Assembly: GCA_022539475.1 (NCBI GenBank)
Contig: VCMS01000029.1
Location: 62,001 to 126,000, forward strand
Length of the DNA: 64,000 nucleotides
Source of the DNA: Gracilaria domingensis
Lineage: Eukaryota; Rhodophyta; Florideophyceae; Gracilariales; Gracilariaceae
Direction: 5' to 3'
Notes under the pieces: model-generated
The model's database searches: none
The model's input: only the letters and a program-made list of their open reading frames with translations
What the model was told of the DNA's origin: nothing
Shown here: positions 1-10,449 of the stretch, piece by piece
Layout: every line of letters starts with the position of its first letter
How positions within the stretch are numbered: the first letter of the stretch is position 1
Made by a program: the position numbers and the translations under genes

Positions 1-1061
1 TCCGTGTCAAACTTCAGACACGAACTCGAAATAATAAAAAGAAATAATGGGAGCCAATCCCCAGATGTAGGCGAAGGATAAGAAAAAAAGGAAAAAAAGG
101 AAAGGCCAGAACCACCAAGTGGCCAAGAGGGGGGTGGATAACAATTTAGGGAAGCCCACCACACTAAAGGAGAGAAGAAAGGAAAAGTTGAGGGGAAGGT
201 TGACCAGCAGGTGTTGCTGTTTATGTGGGGGTGTGGTGGGTGGTGGGTGGTTGGAGAGGACCGAAGAAGGGTCAACTCGAATGCCACCATGCTTATATAG
301 ACGATTGCTACCCTCGATTCTAGCTTTTCTTTGAGGGTAGCAAATCGTAGAAACCATTTCTACGCATTTCTAATTTCTACTCTATCGCAAGATTAATTCT
401 CAACATTTTGTCGCCTTACTATTGCCTTACTAGTTCGTCCTCTGGCGTTTCTAGCCAATCAAAGCCTTCCGACGAGCTGTTTAGAAGGTTCCATACAATT
501 TCTTCACGTCGCGAGCCCCGAGATATTTTCCCCAGATCGATCCCAAGAGAATCTGAGAGAAAAATAATTTCTTCGTCCAATAAGGATTCCTTTCGAAGTG
601 TTCTAGACGCATCAGACATTTCTACGCAACACTCCCGTTATTTCTACATATTGCTTGCTTTGCATTGCTCCGTCTTCACCAGTTGCATTGTCCGTTCTGC
701 TTACCGTGCTTACTGTTGCTGAGAGTGCTTACCGTGCTTACCGTTGCTGAGAGTGATTACCGTGCTTACCGTTGCTGAGAGTGTTTACCGTTGCTGAGAG
801 TGCTTAACGTGCTTACCGATGCTGAGAGTGCTTAGTCTCGTGTCTGCACTCGAGGTTGCACGGTGACGTGCGTGACGTTTCGTCACTCTCGGTAGAACTT
901 GGTTGCACTTGTATATTAAAGCGATATCTCAGAACAATCTCGCAGTCACTTCGGCCAGCGCCAACTCTTCTCAACCTTCGTCATGTCTTCGTCGTTGCAT
1001 TCGTGGCCTAGAGGCCCGTCTGCTTGAATAAACGCTTTCACGTTCTTTACACTGCTTCACA
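1..1061 (-). repeat. 3' LTR (partial, runs off the left edge)
   Basis: It matches 7883-8943 base for base except for about 15 substitutions. The inner boundary is sharp: the copies agree up to 1061/8943 and diverge at the next base, and on the minus strand the LTR starts TGTGAA. On the minus strand a TATA-like TATATAAGC lies at 300-291. A ~28-bp unit (core ttaccgttgctgagag) repeats imperfectly from about 696 to 836. The plus strand also carries gtatattaaa (911-920) and AATAAA (1027-1032). The outer end is not visible: even the first four bases of the window match the other copy. Confidence 0.9.
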
Positions 1062-1074
1062 CACTCCCCCACTC
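1062..1074 (-). other. polypurine tract of the first retrotransposon
   Basis: On the minus strand this is gagtgggggagtg, all purine except for two T, and it abuts the TGTGAA start of the 3' LTR. This is the place and composition expected for the plus-strand primer of an LTR retrotransposon. It confirms that the element reads on the minus strand and fixes the LTR edge at 1061. Confidence 0.75.
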
Positions 1075-1435
1075 AGCGGTCGTCTCGCCTGGGCGACCGA
1101 TGAATCTTCTTACATCGTAGTTTCCAAAGCTTCATTCCGAAAAACCTCTTCAGCAGTGTACTGGAATGGGTATGGGGGCTCTGGGTAGTCCGGGTCCGGC
1201 TCAAAGTCGACGATGAACTCCTCGCTGACCAATGAGCCTGATATAGTCCACCCCTTGCTCTTCATTCGTGGCTGCTGGCGGTAGATGACCATACTCCCCA
1301 ACAACGTAGTGATAGAGAAGGAAGATGGTCCTATCGGCGCCAAGCCTCACCATCTGGGGGTGTAGCCTACGTGCCAATCGTCCAAGCATCTCATGAGAAC
1401 GTCGTGTGATATACTGGCCATAAACGTGGTGTACA
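1075..1435 (-). other. region between integrase stop and polypurine tract
   Basis: This 361-bp stretch holds two overlapping minus-strand reading frames (1201-1389 and 1110-1343) in different frames. I recognise no domain in either. The second is rich in acidic residues and proline. They may be remnants of an integrase C-terminal extension separated by a frameshift, or untranslated sequence. No further gene is supported here. Confidence 0.3.
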
Positions 1436-2704
1436 CTAAGGGCACAAGTGGAAACAATTCCAAATAATCCTGTTCACCTCCCAGTCTTCACAGTCCAACG
1501 GAGAGAGCCAGTCACGCAGGGTGATTCCACCAGCTTCCACTTCCAAGTAATTCACTTCGTGATTGTAGACTTCATAGTCCACCACGATCGGCATGGCGAG
1601 AGCACCCTGAGCGTCATTAGCCTCGATCCTCAGGTTATCCGGTCGCTCATGGTAAAGCCTGAGCCTTCTTGCGTGAATACCTCTTCTGGACATGCGGCGG
1701 TGCGGGGAGATCAAATAGTAACGCGGGTGACTAGCGCGTATGATGCAACAAGGGCCATAGAACTTAGAAACAAATGGTCGCCACTTGATCGACGGATTCA
1801 TAGCTTCACCACGCATGACAAGTACCTGATCTCCAAATGCGAACCGGTGTCCATAACGTTCGTCATTGCGTCGAACGGCCTGTCTATCGACCCGAGTGGC
1901 TCTTCCTATGGTAGCTGCTTCCACTTCTGTGAGACGATTCGCGTCTGTGGCATCGGGGATCAGAGGAGGAAAGTCCGTACGGTACATACGAGGACGGGTC
2001 CCGTAGAGAAGCTGAAAGGGTGAGTATCCCTCAGACATCCTACGAGTCCTGTATCCGTACAGCACGTCATGTAGTGCTTCGTCCCAGTTGATTTCTCTTT
2101 CATAGACGATCTTTCCAATGGCTCTCTTAATGGTTCCGACCATTCTTTCTTCCGGTCCATTCGAGACAGGAGCATATGCTAGGACCGGCTTCAGTGAGAT
2201 GCCATGCTTTCTCATATACTGCTGAACGCTGGCTGCAAGGAAAGAGGTTGCGTTATCAGAGACGATGGTCCGAGGGCATCCAAAGGAACCGACAATCTCC
2301 TGCTTGACAAATCTCAGAACTTCTGAAGCAGTCGCGTTCCTTGTAGCTAGGGCTATGGACCATCCAGTCAAGTGTTCCACTCCGATCAGAAGAAACCTGT
2401 TTCCACTGCTAGTAGGCCGAAAAGGTCCAGCAAAGTCAATAGAAAATGTGTCAAACACATTAGTGAGAGGAGCCTGCTGACCGGCGCGGTAGGAGAGAAA
2501 AGGTCCCATGAACTGACAACTATTGCAACTCTTGACATATTTGGTGACCTCAACGCGCATAGTAGGCCACCAAAATCTGTCTCAAAGACGCCTCATGGTG
2601 GCTGCCACGTCCCAGTGTCCAACGTCATCATGGAAGGCCCGGATGATTTGGGTCCTTTCGGCTATATCAGGAAAAAGTCTCAGCCACGTGCCAATACGGC
2701 GGTA
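1436..2704 (-). pseudogene. Ty3/gypsy integrase region of pol, interrupted
   Basis: The integrase joins retrotransposon cDNA to host DNA. The N-terminal zinc-binding HHCC region begins in this frame around 2690-2625 (H-D-D-V-G-H) and ends with CNSC just after 2560. The catalytic core shows the D,D,E pattern: SIDFAGP, IVSDNATSF and a Glu in the SNGPEERMVGTIKRA segment. The frame continues to a stop at 1436. Two lesions separate it from the upstream RT frame. A +1 frame change is needed near 2705, and a TGA at 2584-2582 falls in frame between the His pair and the Cys pair. Integrase cannot be made in one piece from this copy without suppression. Family assignment is secure. Confidence 0.88.
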
Positions 2705-4427
2705 GAGGCGCCGCATTCCAGACAGTGAACTTCTTCGAGTTGCGCCTCACGGCAGCTCTGAGCTTCTTGTTAGGTTCGTCAATTGGAATCTGGCTCAGGT
2801 GTCTTCCGATTTTGGCGTAGTACGGTTCCAGCCCACTAAAGGCGTCAGTAATTGGCGCAGCAACCATCGCCGTATCCTCCTCTTCCGCTGTCCCCTTCGC
2901 AGCGGCATAACGAGAGAGGTAATCATCGGCGTGGTTCTTGTTGCCTGCCTTGTACAGGATCTCGAACTCATATTCTGCCAGGAAGTCTAACCATCTAGCC
3001 AATCTGCCATGCATATCTTTCTTCGAGAAAGCATACTTCAAAGCTTGGTGGTCCGTGACCAACTGGAAAGGCTGAGACCCAAGCAGATACATCCTAAACT
3101 TTTTCAAAGCGAAGATCACAGCCAAGGCTTCTTTCTCACATACTGAGTACTTTCTTTCCACAGCTGTCATGGTCCTGCTTGCGTACTGCACGGGGTGATA
3201 CATTCCATCCGACTTTCTTTGAGTGAGGACAGCTCCGAGCGCAACCGACGAAGCGTCGGTCTCCACACGGAAAGGTGAGTCAAAGTCGGGGAATGCCAAC
3301 ACCGGTGGACTCGTGAGCTTTTGCTTCAGCTCATTGAAGGCCTTGAGGATTTTATCAGTGAATTCGAGTCTTCCCTTACCCGAGGTGTAGGCATGCAAGA
3401 CCGACGAAGTCTCAGCAAAGTGCGTGATGAACCGACGGTAATACCCTGCAAGGCCCAGGAAGCTTCTCAACTCAGTGACGGTAGTCGGGACAGGTGCGTT
3501 TCGAATCGTGTCGATCTTTCTCATGTCTACTGCGACACCAGTTTCGTCCACGACGTGCCCAAGTAACTCGATCCTAGGTTGTGCAAACTCACACTTGGAA
3601 ATCTTCAGCTTCAACCCATGCGACGCTATAGTTCTTAGAACGTCCTCCACATGCTCTATATGCTCTTCAAGACTCTTGGAGTATATGACCACGTCGTCTA
3701 CATAAACGCGAGCGTATTCACAATGGTTCAGAATTGAGTTTATCATGCGCTGGAATGTAGAAGGTGCATTCTTGAGACCAAAAGGCATCACTTCGAACTG
3801 GTACGTGCCCTGCCTGCAGACAAAAGTGGTCATTTCCTTGCATTTAGGCGACATCCGGATCTGCCAATAGCCAGAGAACAGGTCGAGAGTGGTGAAATAG
3901 CTGGCGCCTCGCAAGTCATCAAAGATCTGGTCCATGTGAGGAAGCGGCCAACGATCAGCCTTCATAACCTTATTCAAAGGCCTGTAGTCCACGCAGAACC
4001 TTGGCTTTCCATCTTTTTTGGTCGCTTTGACGACTGGGAAGGACCAAGGGGACGTACAACGCTTGATGATTCCCGCTGACAGCATCTTATCGACTTCTTT
4101 CCTAACCACTTCGTCGTGTTTTGGCGGCAGGCGGCGTACTCGCGAATGTATCGGTGTATCATCGATAAGGGAGAACTCATGCATCACGGGGACATCCGAA
4201 GGGCGGAGATCGTACAATGACCAGGCCACGACATCCAAGTCAAGTAGAGTAGTACGCAGCCTCTGCTGTGTCTGAGGAGGCAAATGAGAGAGCCTTTCTG
4301 AGATGACTTCTTCCTGATCCGTGTCAGGATGGTAGTCTCGCCTGTCGAATGCGCGTCCCGTAGAGTCTTTAGCAATGTGATCCAACAACGAGTACTTGAT
4401 TTCGTGAGTCGAACAAGCTTCTTCCAC
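2667..4427 (-). CDS. Ty3/gypsy reverse transcriptase-RNase H region of pol
   Basis: This open frame copies element RNA into DNA and degrades the RNA template. RT spans about residues 95-270, with YVDD at 242-245 and the upstream LDLFSGYWQI and MPFGLKNAPSTFQ blocks typical of Ty3/gypsy. RNase H follows from about residue 365 (ETDASSVALGAVLTQ, then TDHQALKY). The first codon is GTG, with no ATG in the N-terminal part. The frame overlaps the end of the gag-protease frame by about 244 nt in the -1 register, so it would be reached by -1 frameshifting, or the overlap is itself a lesion. It ends at 2667, where integrase continues in the +1 frame. RT and RNase H look intact. Confidence 0.93.
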   Translation of the reverse strand: MEEACSTHEIKYSLLDHIAKDSTGRAFDRRDYHPDTDQEEVISERLSHLPPQTQQRLRTTLLDLDVVAWSLYDLRPSDVPVMHEFSLIDDTPIHSRVRRLPPKHDEVVRKEVDKMLSAGIIKRCTSPWSFPVVKATKKDGKPRFCVDYRPLNKVMKADRWPLPHMDQIFDDLRGASYFTTLDLFSGYWQIRMSPKCKEMTTFVCRQGTYQFEVMPFGLKNAPSTFQRMINSILNHCEYARVYVDDVVIYSKSLEEHIEHVEDVLRTIASHGLKLKISKCEFAQPRIELLGHVVDETGVAVDMRKIDTIRNAPVPTTVTELRSFLGLAGYYRRFITHFAETSSVLHAYTSGKGRLEFTDKILKAFNELKQKLTSPPVLAFPDFDSPFRVETDASSVALGAVLTQRKSDGMYHPVQYASRTMTAVERKYSVCEKEALAVIFALKKFRMYLLGSQPFQLVTDHQALKYAFSKKDMHGRLARWLDFLAEYEFEILYKAGNKNHADDYLSRYAAAKGTAEEEDTAMVAAPITDAFSGLEPYYAKIGRHLSQIPIDEPNKKLRAAVRRNSKKFTVWNAAPLPPYWHVAETFS

Positions 4428-7400
4428 ATCACCCTGGTAACTTTCGGCCTGTTCTTCGTGGATCGTCTGAACAGTCGCTGAACTTCCACCTGCGGCCGTA
4501 GTAGATTGTCTCTAGGAGTCGCTTGCACCTGGGAAGGACCCGATTGAGGCTCAGAGAATTCCCCTGGCACTTGTGTCTGGAACTCTTCTTGCGGGAGTTC
4601 TTCCTCAAATTCGATCACGTATCGACCGTCATGATCCTCCTCCAGGTGTCCTGTGCGGCCGAAAGGCATATTATGGGCGCCCAGGTGAGGTGGATGAGCA
4701 GGGGAAGGAACTGGATAACGAATCTCCACGCGAACGAATAGAAAGTCGCTAACGAGCTCACCCTCTTCCAACGGTAGCAGTTTCACCTCGTCCTTAATAG
4801 GTATAGTCAGGACAGGGTCACGAGAGAGGGGCGTACCGGATATCTCAACTTCTTCTGGAGAGGAATTATCATCTTCATCATCGTCTTCATCTTCATCTTC
4901 ATTTTCATTAACTTCATCTTCATTAACTTCATCTTCATTAACTTCATCTTCTGCTTCATAAGCTTCATCTTCATAGTCTTCATTCGTAACATCTTCTTCA
5001 GCGCCCCCGCTTTCGTCAATCGGTACAATGCCAACAACGTATTGCTGGACGCTGGTGTCGGTGGAGAAGCTCTGGAATGATGAAGAATTCGGGGGGTGTT
5101 CATCGAACGTATCGTGCATAGGGAGGTTTCCGAAGCTGATCACTCGACCCTCCAGACAATCCTCAGAATCTTCAATTCCCACATAGGTAACGTGCTCTTC
5201 AGTCGCTTCGGCTCCAGCTGGCTGGGCAGCAGTTTCCTCAACACTGGCCTCTGGGATCGGCCATCCCTCACCAAAGCGAACCACCTGCTGCGCTCGACGG
5301 TCGAGTTCTAAGAGACCCATCTCGCCATATGGTAACTCAGTAACGTGAGGATGAATAGGATCTCCTGGAGCCAGCTCAGGGTAGCGGCGGTACACACGGA
5401 AGATTAGATAGTCTGGCCTACGTTCGGGGTCTTCTGGCCGGAGCAAGACAACATCACCCCTTATCGGGAGCACGAGGGTTTCCTCAAGTGGCGGAGAGCC
5501 TTCGTCATCTTCTTCACTTGAACTCTCGTCACTCTCGGTATGTTCGAACGTGCGTCGCTCTTCGTCCATCACTTGAGACTGAAGAACAACCGGCTCTCGT
5601 TGATTTTCAGTGATATTGAGTTCTGCAATAAGTTCCACTGCGCCCTGTTCTGGAAATGCGTCTGAAGCGCCCTGCCCAGAGGCCGGAACTTCCCCAGCAC
5701 CCATTGTAGCCAAGGCGTACGCGGAAGTGTCCGGCTTGCCTCTAGATAAGGAGATGCCATTTTCTTCGTCCTCCTCCCCTTCACTGTCAGAGAAAAAGGA
5801 TTCGGAGGCCGACGTGAAATCTTCGCTGTCGGTCTGAACCGTGTCATCAATTAGCTCCAGATTAGGGCGATGGTGGTCAAGTGGTAAAAAAGCTGAATGT
5901 CCGTCAAACTGCATGGACACTTGTTGTGTACCGAGGTCCAGACAAGCTTGAAGAGATTCCAAAGCCGGGCATCCAATAATCACATGGAAAGGAGGATTCT
6001 CAACGACCAAGAAATCGAGCGGTACTCGGAGGGTTCCGAAGACCACTGGGATGTTCTGCAGGCTTCCTCGAACCAGGGACTTCGTACCGTCTGCAACGAT
6101 TATCCTCCTGTTTGAAGGCTTCAGCTTGAGTGAGAGCCTATGACTAAGGGCCGTCGACATCAGATTAGGGATGGCCCCCGAATCCAACAATGCCTGTGCA
6201 ATCGTTCCATACACGGCCACATTGTCAACCATTAGCGCCGGTGGTAGTGCCGGAGCTTGAGCAAAAGCAACTTTCTTTCCAGTGAAGCTGCCAGATAGTA
6301 TTCTTCGTAGATCTTTCTTTGCTTCGTCGGCATCGCCGCGGGCCAACTGTCCGAAGGTAATACCCGACGGGGCTTTGGCAAGTTCCTCGTAGACGTTGTA
6401 CTTGCCGATGTGCTCCTGGATCTTGATCTTCCCAGGCTTGGCCTTTGATTTCGCGGCCGTCGCCTTACGCGGCTTGGAATTGGACTTTGAGCTTCCCGCC
6501 GGAGGCTTAGGGGCCGGTCCAACGCCTTGGTTCTGTGGAAACATCACTGGTGAGATACCGGGTAACGCATCCATACGCGACTGCTTCGGTAGAGGAGCAC
6601 CATCCGCATCTCTCTTCGTTGCAGTCACAACTTCCTCATCATCGAAGTCATTAACAACAACTGAAACTTGGTTCTCTTCAGCCTTGCTGAGGGCATTCCT
6701 TTCTTTCAAGGCCCTCTCAGCGGCTGACTCTGACCTCACGCCTTCAAATGACACATTGCGTTCTCCTTCGGCCTTAGGCTTCGACCAACAAGTCACGGCG
6801 GAGTGTCCCATCCTTCCGCAGCGACCACAACGGGTGTTGCGGTGTGGGTTCAACTCACAACGATTCGCGAAGTGACCCGGTTGCTGACAGTACGAACACG
6901 TCTGATCCTTGTCTTGCCGAGGTCCACCACTCTGGTTCTTCTTCACAAGGAGATGAAGCTCCGCCATTTGCTCAGCCAGTCGCTCAACTTTGTCTTCTAG
7001 TGGCGCTGCACTCGGGCGTGCGGTCTTCGACTTCCCCGGCCTCTGCAGTACTTGCTTGGGCGGCGCAAGCGCACTCAATGCTCCATAGGAACCCAGGACT
7101 TTCCTTCCAGCAACGAAGGACTTGACGAGACGCTTGAGGGCTTCATAACTGTCAGCCCCTCTAAAGATCACGAACTGAGCCAGATCCGCATACTCCATAG
7201 CAGCATTACGGAGAAGGCCAAAATTCGCTTTCTCATTGAACCCTGCCAACTCGAAGCAGGCATCCATCTTCTTCAGGGAACCGAGAAGGTCCCCGTAGTC
7301 CAGACGAGCAGTGACGGCACAACGGATCTGCTCCTCCGGTTCTTCAGCAGCCCCGAAACGGTCAATGAGGGCTTGCTTCACTCCATTGTAATCATGGGCC

Positions 7401-7627
7401 TCGGTCGTCAGAGACCCATTCGTGGCATAGGTGTCAGAATAGAAGTCGAAGGCTTCTCCTTCCAAGTAACCAGGAAGCCTGAGAGCCCTATCAGCGTCAT
7501 CCATGCCAGAAGTAGCAACATTCTCGAAATAGAACAGGAACTTCCTAATGTCAGTGGAAGACCCGTTGAATGACATAGTAGCTTCACGCGGCGCGGCGCC
7601 CTGCTGGGGGTACCATGTGGACGTCAT
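4184..7627 (-). CDS. Ty3/gypsy gag with zinc knuckles, aspartic protease and acidic tail
   Basis: Gag builds the particle and protease cuts it. I chose the ATG at 7627 (MTSTWYPQQG); the open frame extends upstream to 7879 but that part overlaps LTR-like sequence. A retrotransposon Gag domain fills roughly the first 190 residues. Two CX2CX4HX4C zinc knuckles sit at residues 244-257 (CSYC..) and 267-280 (CGRC..). A retropepsin-type LLDSGAIPN motif is at about 481-489. Downstream is an unusual extension of several hundred residues, very acidic and with a coding gaa/gat microsatellite near 4860-4975. It contains two copies of an unnamed ~75-residue segment (5482-5252 and 4819-4589). The last ~80 residues are the out-of-frame overlap with RT. 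Confidence 0.88.
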   Translation of the reverse strand: MTSTWYPQQGAAPREATMSFNGSSTDIRKFLFYFENVATSGMDDADRALRLPGYLEGEAFDFYSDTYATNGSLTTEAHDYNGVKQALIDRFGAAEEPEEQIRCAVTARLDYGDLLGSLKKMDACFELAGFNEKANFGLLRNAAMEYADLAQFVIFRGADSYEALKRLVKSFVAGRKVLGSYGALSALAPPKQVLQRPGKSKTARPSAAPLEDKVERLAEQMAELHLLVKKNQSGGPRQDKDQTCSYCQQPGHFANRCELNPHRNTRCGRCGRMGHSAVTCWSKPKAEGERNVSFEGVRSESAAERALKERNALSKAEENQVSVVVNDFDDEEVVTATKRDADGAPLPKQSRMDALPGISPVMFPQNQGVGPAPKPPAGSSKSNSKPRKATAAKSKAKPGKIKIQEHIGKYNVYEELAKAPSGITFGQLARGDADEAKKDLRRILSGSFTGKKVAFAQAPALPPALMVDNVAVYGTIAQALLDSGAIPNLMSTALSHRLSLKLKPSNRRIIVADGTKSLVRGSLQNIPVVFGTLRVPLDFLVVENPPFHVIIGCPALESLQACLDLGTQQVSMQFDGHSAFLPLDHHRPNLELIDDTVQTDSEDFTSASESFFSDSEGEEDEENGISLSRGKPDTSAYALATMGAGEVPASGQGASDAFPEQGAVELIAELNITENQREPVVLQSQVMDEERRTFEHTESDESSSEEDDEGSPPLEETLVLPIRGDVVLLRPEDPERRPDYLIFRVYRRYPELAPGDPIHPHVTELPYGEMGLLELDRRAQQVVRFGEGWPIPEASVEETAAQPAGAEATEEHVTYVGIEDSEDCLEGRVISFGNLPMHDTFDEHPPNSSSFQSFSTDTSVQQYVVGIVPIDESGGAEEDVTNEDYEDEAYEAEDEVNEDEVNEDEVNENEDEDEDDDEDDNSSPEEVEISGTPLSRDPVLTIPIKDEVKLLPLEEGELVSDFLFVRVEIRYPVPSPAHPPHLGAHNMPFGRTGHLEEDHDGRYVIEFEEELPQEEFQTQVPGEFSEPQSGPSQVQATPRDNLLRPQVEVQRLFRRSTKNRPKVTRVMWKKLVRLTKSSTRCWITLLKTLRDAHSTGETTILTRIRKKSSQKGSLICLLRHSRGCVLLYLTWMSWPGHCTISALRMSP

Positions 7628-7737
7628 TTTTGTAACGGAATGACGCGGGTGGTGACAAACCCAACGGAAGTGCCAGGGGGTACCAGCCAAATTAATGGCA
7701 ATGTGCAGATGTGCACAATAAAATAAACAACAAATAA

Positions 7738-7915
7738 AAACGGCTAAAGCCCACGCCAACTCCAGACGAGGGCTCGAAATAATTCGGCTAAAATCTGCGT
7801 CAAACTCCAGACACAGATTCGAAACCAAACGGCTAAAGCTCGTGCCAAAATTCAGACACAGCTCGACTTCACTCGGCAAAAGTCCGTGTCAAACTTCAGA
7901 CACGAACTCGAAATA
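7738..7915. repeat. four degenerate ~35-45-bp repeats with short dyads at the LTR/leader border
   Basis: Four related units follow one another. Each has the form ggctaaa, a variable stem, caaactccagac and the complement of the stem: compare aaatctgcg/cacagattc and aagctcgtg/cacagctcg. The fourth unit passes into the segment that also opens the window. The array therefore lies in, or at the edge of, the LTR on the 5' side of gag. A TGGCAATGTG sequence at 7696 is one possible outer LTR boundary, giving an LTR of about 1248 bp, but the left copy needed to prove it is outside the window. Confidence 0.6.
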
Positions 7916-8943
7916 ATAAAAAGAAATAATGGGAGCCAATCCCCAGATGTAGGCGAAGGATAAGAAAAAAAGGAAAAAAAGGAAAGGCCAGAACCACCAA
8001 GTGGCCAAGAGGGGGGTGGATAACAATTTAGGGAAGCCCACCACACTAAAGGAGAGAAGAAAGGAAAAGTTGAGGGGAAGGTTGACCAGCAGGTGTTGCT
8101 GTTTATGTGGGGGTGTGGTGGGTGGTAGGTGGTTGGAGAGGACCGAAGAAGGGTCAACTCGAATGCCACCATGCTTATATAGACGATTGCTACCCTCGAT
8201 CCTAGCTTTTCTTTGAGGGTAGCAAATCGTAGAAACCATTTCTACGCATTTCTAATTTCTACTCTATCGCAAGATTAATTCTCAACATTTTGTCGCCTTA
8301 CTATTGCCTTACTAGTTCGTCCTCTGGCGTTTCTAGCCAATCAAAGCCTTCCGACGAGCTGTTTAGAAGGTTCCATACAATTTCGTCACGTCGCGAGCCC
8401 CGAGATATTTTCCCCAGATCGATCCCAAGAGAATCTGAGAGAAAAATAATTTCTCCGTCCAATAAGGATTCCTTTCGAAGTGTTCTAGACGCATCAGACA
8501 TTTCTACGCAACACTCCCGTTATTTCTACATATTGCTTGCTTTGCATTGCTCCGTCTTCACCAGTTGCATTGTCCGTTCTGCTTACCGTGCTTACTGTTG
8601 CTGAGAGTGCTTACCGTGCTTACCGTTGCTGAGAGTGATTACCGTGCTTACCGTTGCTGAGAGTGTTTACCGTTGCTGAGAGTGTTTAACGTGCTTACCG
8701 ATGCTGAGAGTGCTTAGTCTCGTGTCTGCACTCGAGGTTGCACGGTGACGTGCGTGACGTTTCGTCACTCTTGTTAGAACTTGGTTGCACTTGTATATTT
8801 AAGCGATATCTCAGAACAATCTTGCAGTCACTTCGGCCAGTGCCAACTCTTCTCAACCTTTGTCATGTCTTCGTCGTTGCATTCGTGGCCTAGAGGCCCG
8901 TCGGCTTGAATAAACGCTTTCACGTTTTTTGCACTGATTCACA
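7883..8943 (-). repeat. 5' LTR of the first retrotransposon (segment shared with 1-1061)
   Basis: This is the direct repeat of 1-1061. The same signals recur at +7882: minus-strand TATATAAGC at 8182-8173, the 28-bp repeat series at about 8578-8718, plus-strand gtatattt near 8793 and AATAAA at 8909-8914. The edge at 8943 is exact: on the minus strand it reads TGTGAATC, and host DNA begins at 8944. The LTR probably extends below 7883 towards about 7696. Confidence 0.88.
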
Positions 8944-10449
8944 GTCACTCCAATCATCTTCAAGATCTTCTTTAAACGTGTCTTGCTTGTTTTGCCAGCG
9001 GTGCGTGAAGAATGTTACACGTTTGTTGTAATACTTTTTATCAGCAGCTGTAGCATGTTGTCCCGTAGAGTTTAGATTAGGGTTCGCAGAATGACAAAAC
9101 TGCAGCTGAAACGGCAATGGCGCCGCATTAGGAATTTGATTCTCTTCATGAGAGTAGAGCACAAGATCCCCGTTTCTAACAGCATTCAGGTAATTCATGG
9201 AACAGTTTCGTTGCGTGGCATAATCAGGTCCGTACTAAATAGATAAGATTACTTTCTTGAGGGGAAACGTCTGGTTTCTTCCGTTTGCCGTACTTCAATG
9301 TCACTTAGCTCCAAAAACACACGAATGCGTTTGGACATTTCATAGTACTGACAATGTCGGGATCGACAAGTTACATTGCACCCATATCTTCTCGAATGGC
9401 GTCAAGCAAATTACTTCCCTTCAACGACGAATTATTTTTCATTTAACTAAGGAACGAATTTTTAAAATTCACGCTGAATGTTATTGTGGACAGTAATAGT
9501 GCTTTACGGTTAGCGGGTATCCATAGACATTTCGTGGTAGATAGTTTGTCTTCTATTCGCAAATGTCAACCAACTTTGAAGGGGGGGAAGGTTGGTGTGA
9601 TTCTTTGTTGTGCCGACTGAGGAACACAGGTTCTTTGGGTGTCCACGAAGACTTGCTGAGAGGAAAGTGCGCTAGCGCACTTACTCGGGTCAGCAGCGTT
9701 AATAGTTTACTGTCTGCGTTAAAACAAATCCTACCGAGAAAGAAGGGAGATTGTTGTGTGTTTATCATCCGTAGGTTAAATACAAAGATGCTGCGTAGAC
9801 GTATCGTTATTGGTTCTGCGCAAGCTAATCAATATCACTAAAAGGATTGGCTGGTAGTGTAGCCACTTCTGACGTAATATTCTTGGTTATAATTCATCTT
9901 AAACTGGCAGTGGCCTTTTGCTCTTTACTTGTTGTCTGTTAAAATCTATATTGAAAAGGTGTACTTATTCGTGTTCAATAAAGATGTGTTTGAGATTATG
10001 AAACCACTGTTGAAAGTTTTAGCTCTGAGTTCGAGTAACTTATCAGCAAATCGCCAGAGTGAAAAAGATGTGTATTACGTCGGTGAAGTTTGTTGGGATG
10101 ACACTGTATTTTGGTATGATTTGTGTTTGGATGTGCTGTTGGATTTGGCGCTCTGCCAAAGCGAGAACCAAAATTTGCGTGTTTGTCTATGGTGAGCTGG
10201 CTTTTCTCTGGATATAAGAGCTGTAAACGGTTTGTCGTTTTCTTTATCGGGAGCAATGCTCTGACCGGTTCGATTTGTAGCTGGTGGTGTTCGGAGGCGC
10301 GTAGCGTCAATGGTGCCCATAACCTGAGATGAACACAACCGATTACTCGAACTCCTGGTTCGGTCTCGGAGGCGAACTGCCTTATTGTGGAGTACGTTGA
10401 GTGTTCTCGCTGTACACGTGTGCACACACTTCTCAAGTCCCTGACAATC
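8944..10449. other. non-genic stretch, nothing firm recognised
   Basis: No gene is supported. A minus-strand frame from 9198 runs straight into the LTR at 8943. Its last host-side residues are acidic and look mildly coding (KEDLEDDWSD), so an exon cut by the LTR insertion is possible but unproven. The rest is of mixed composition with short frames on both strands and no recognisable domain. Confidence 0.4.

Larger units (their letters stand above)
1..8943 (-). mobile_element. Ty3/gypsy LTR retrotransposon, decayed, left end cut by window
   Basis: Two long direct repeats (from position 1 to 1061, and 7883-8943, offset 7882) enclose a minus-strand gag-protease-RT-RNase H-integrase series, the Ty3/gypsy order. 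I count about 15 mismatches over 1061 aligned LTR bases (about 1.4 percent), so the insertion is not recent. The pol part carries a frameshift and an in-frame stop. A purine-rich tract lies directly against the inner edge of the 3' LTR. The target duplication cannot be checked because the left LTR continues past the window edge. Confidence 0.93.
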
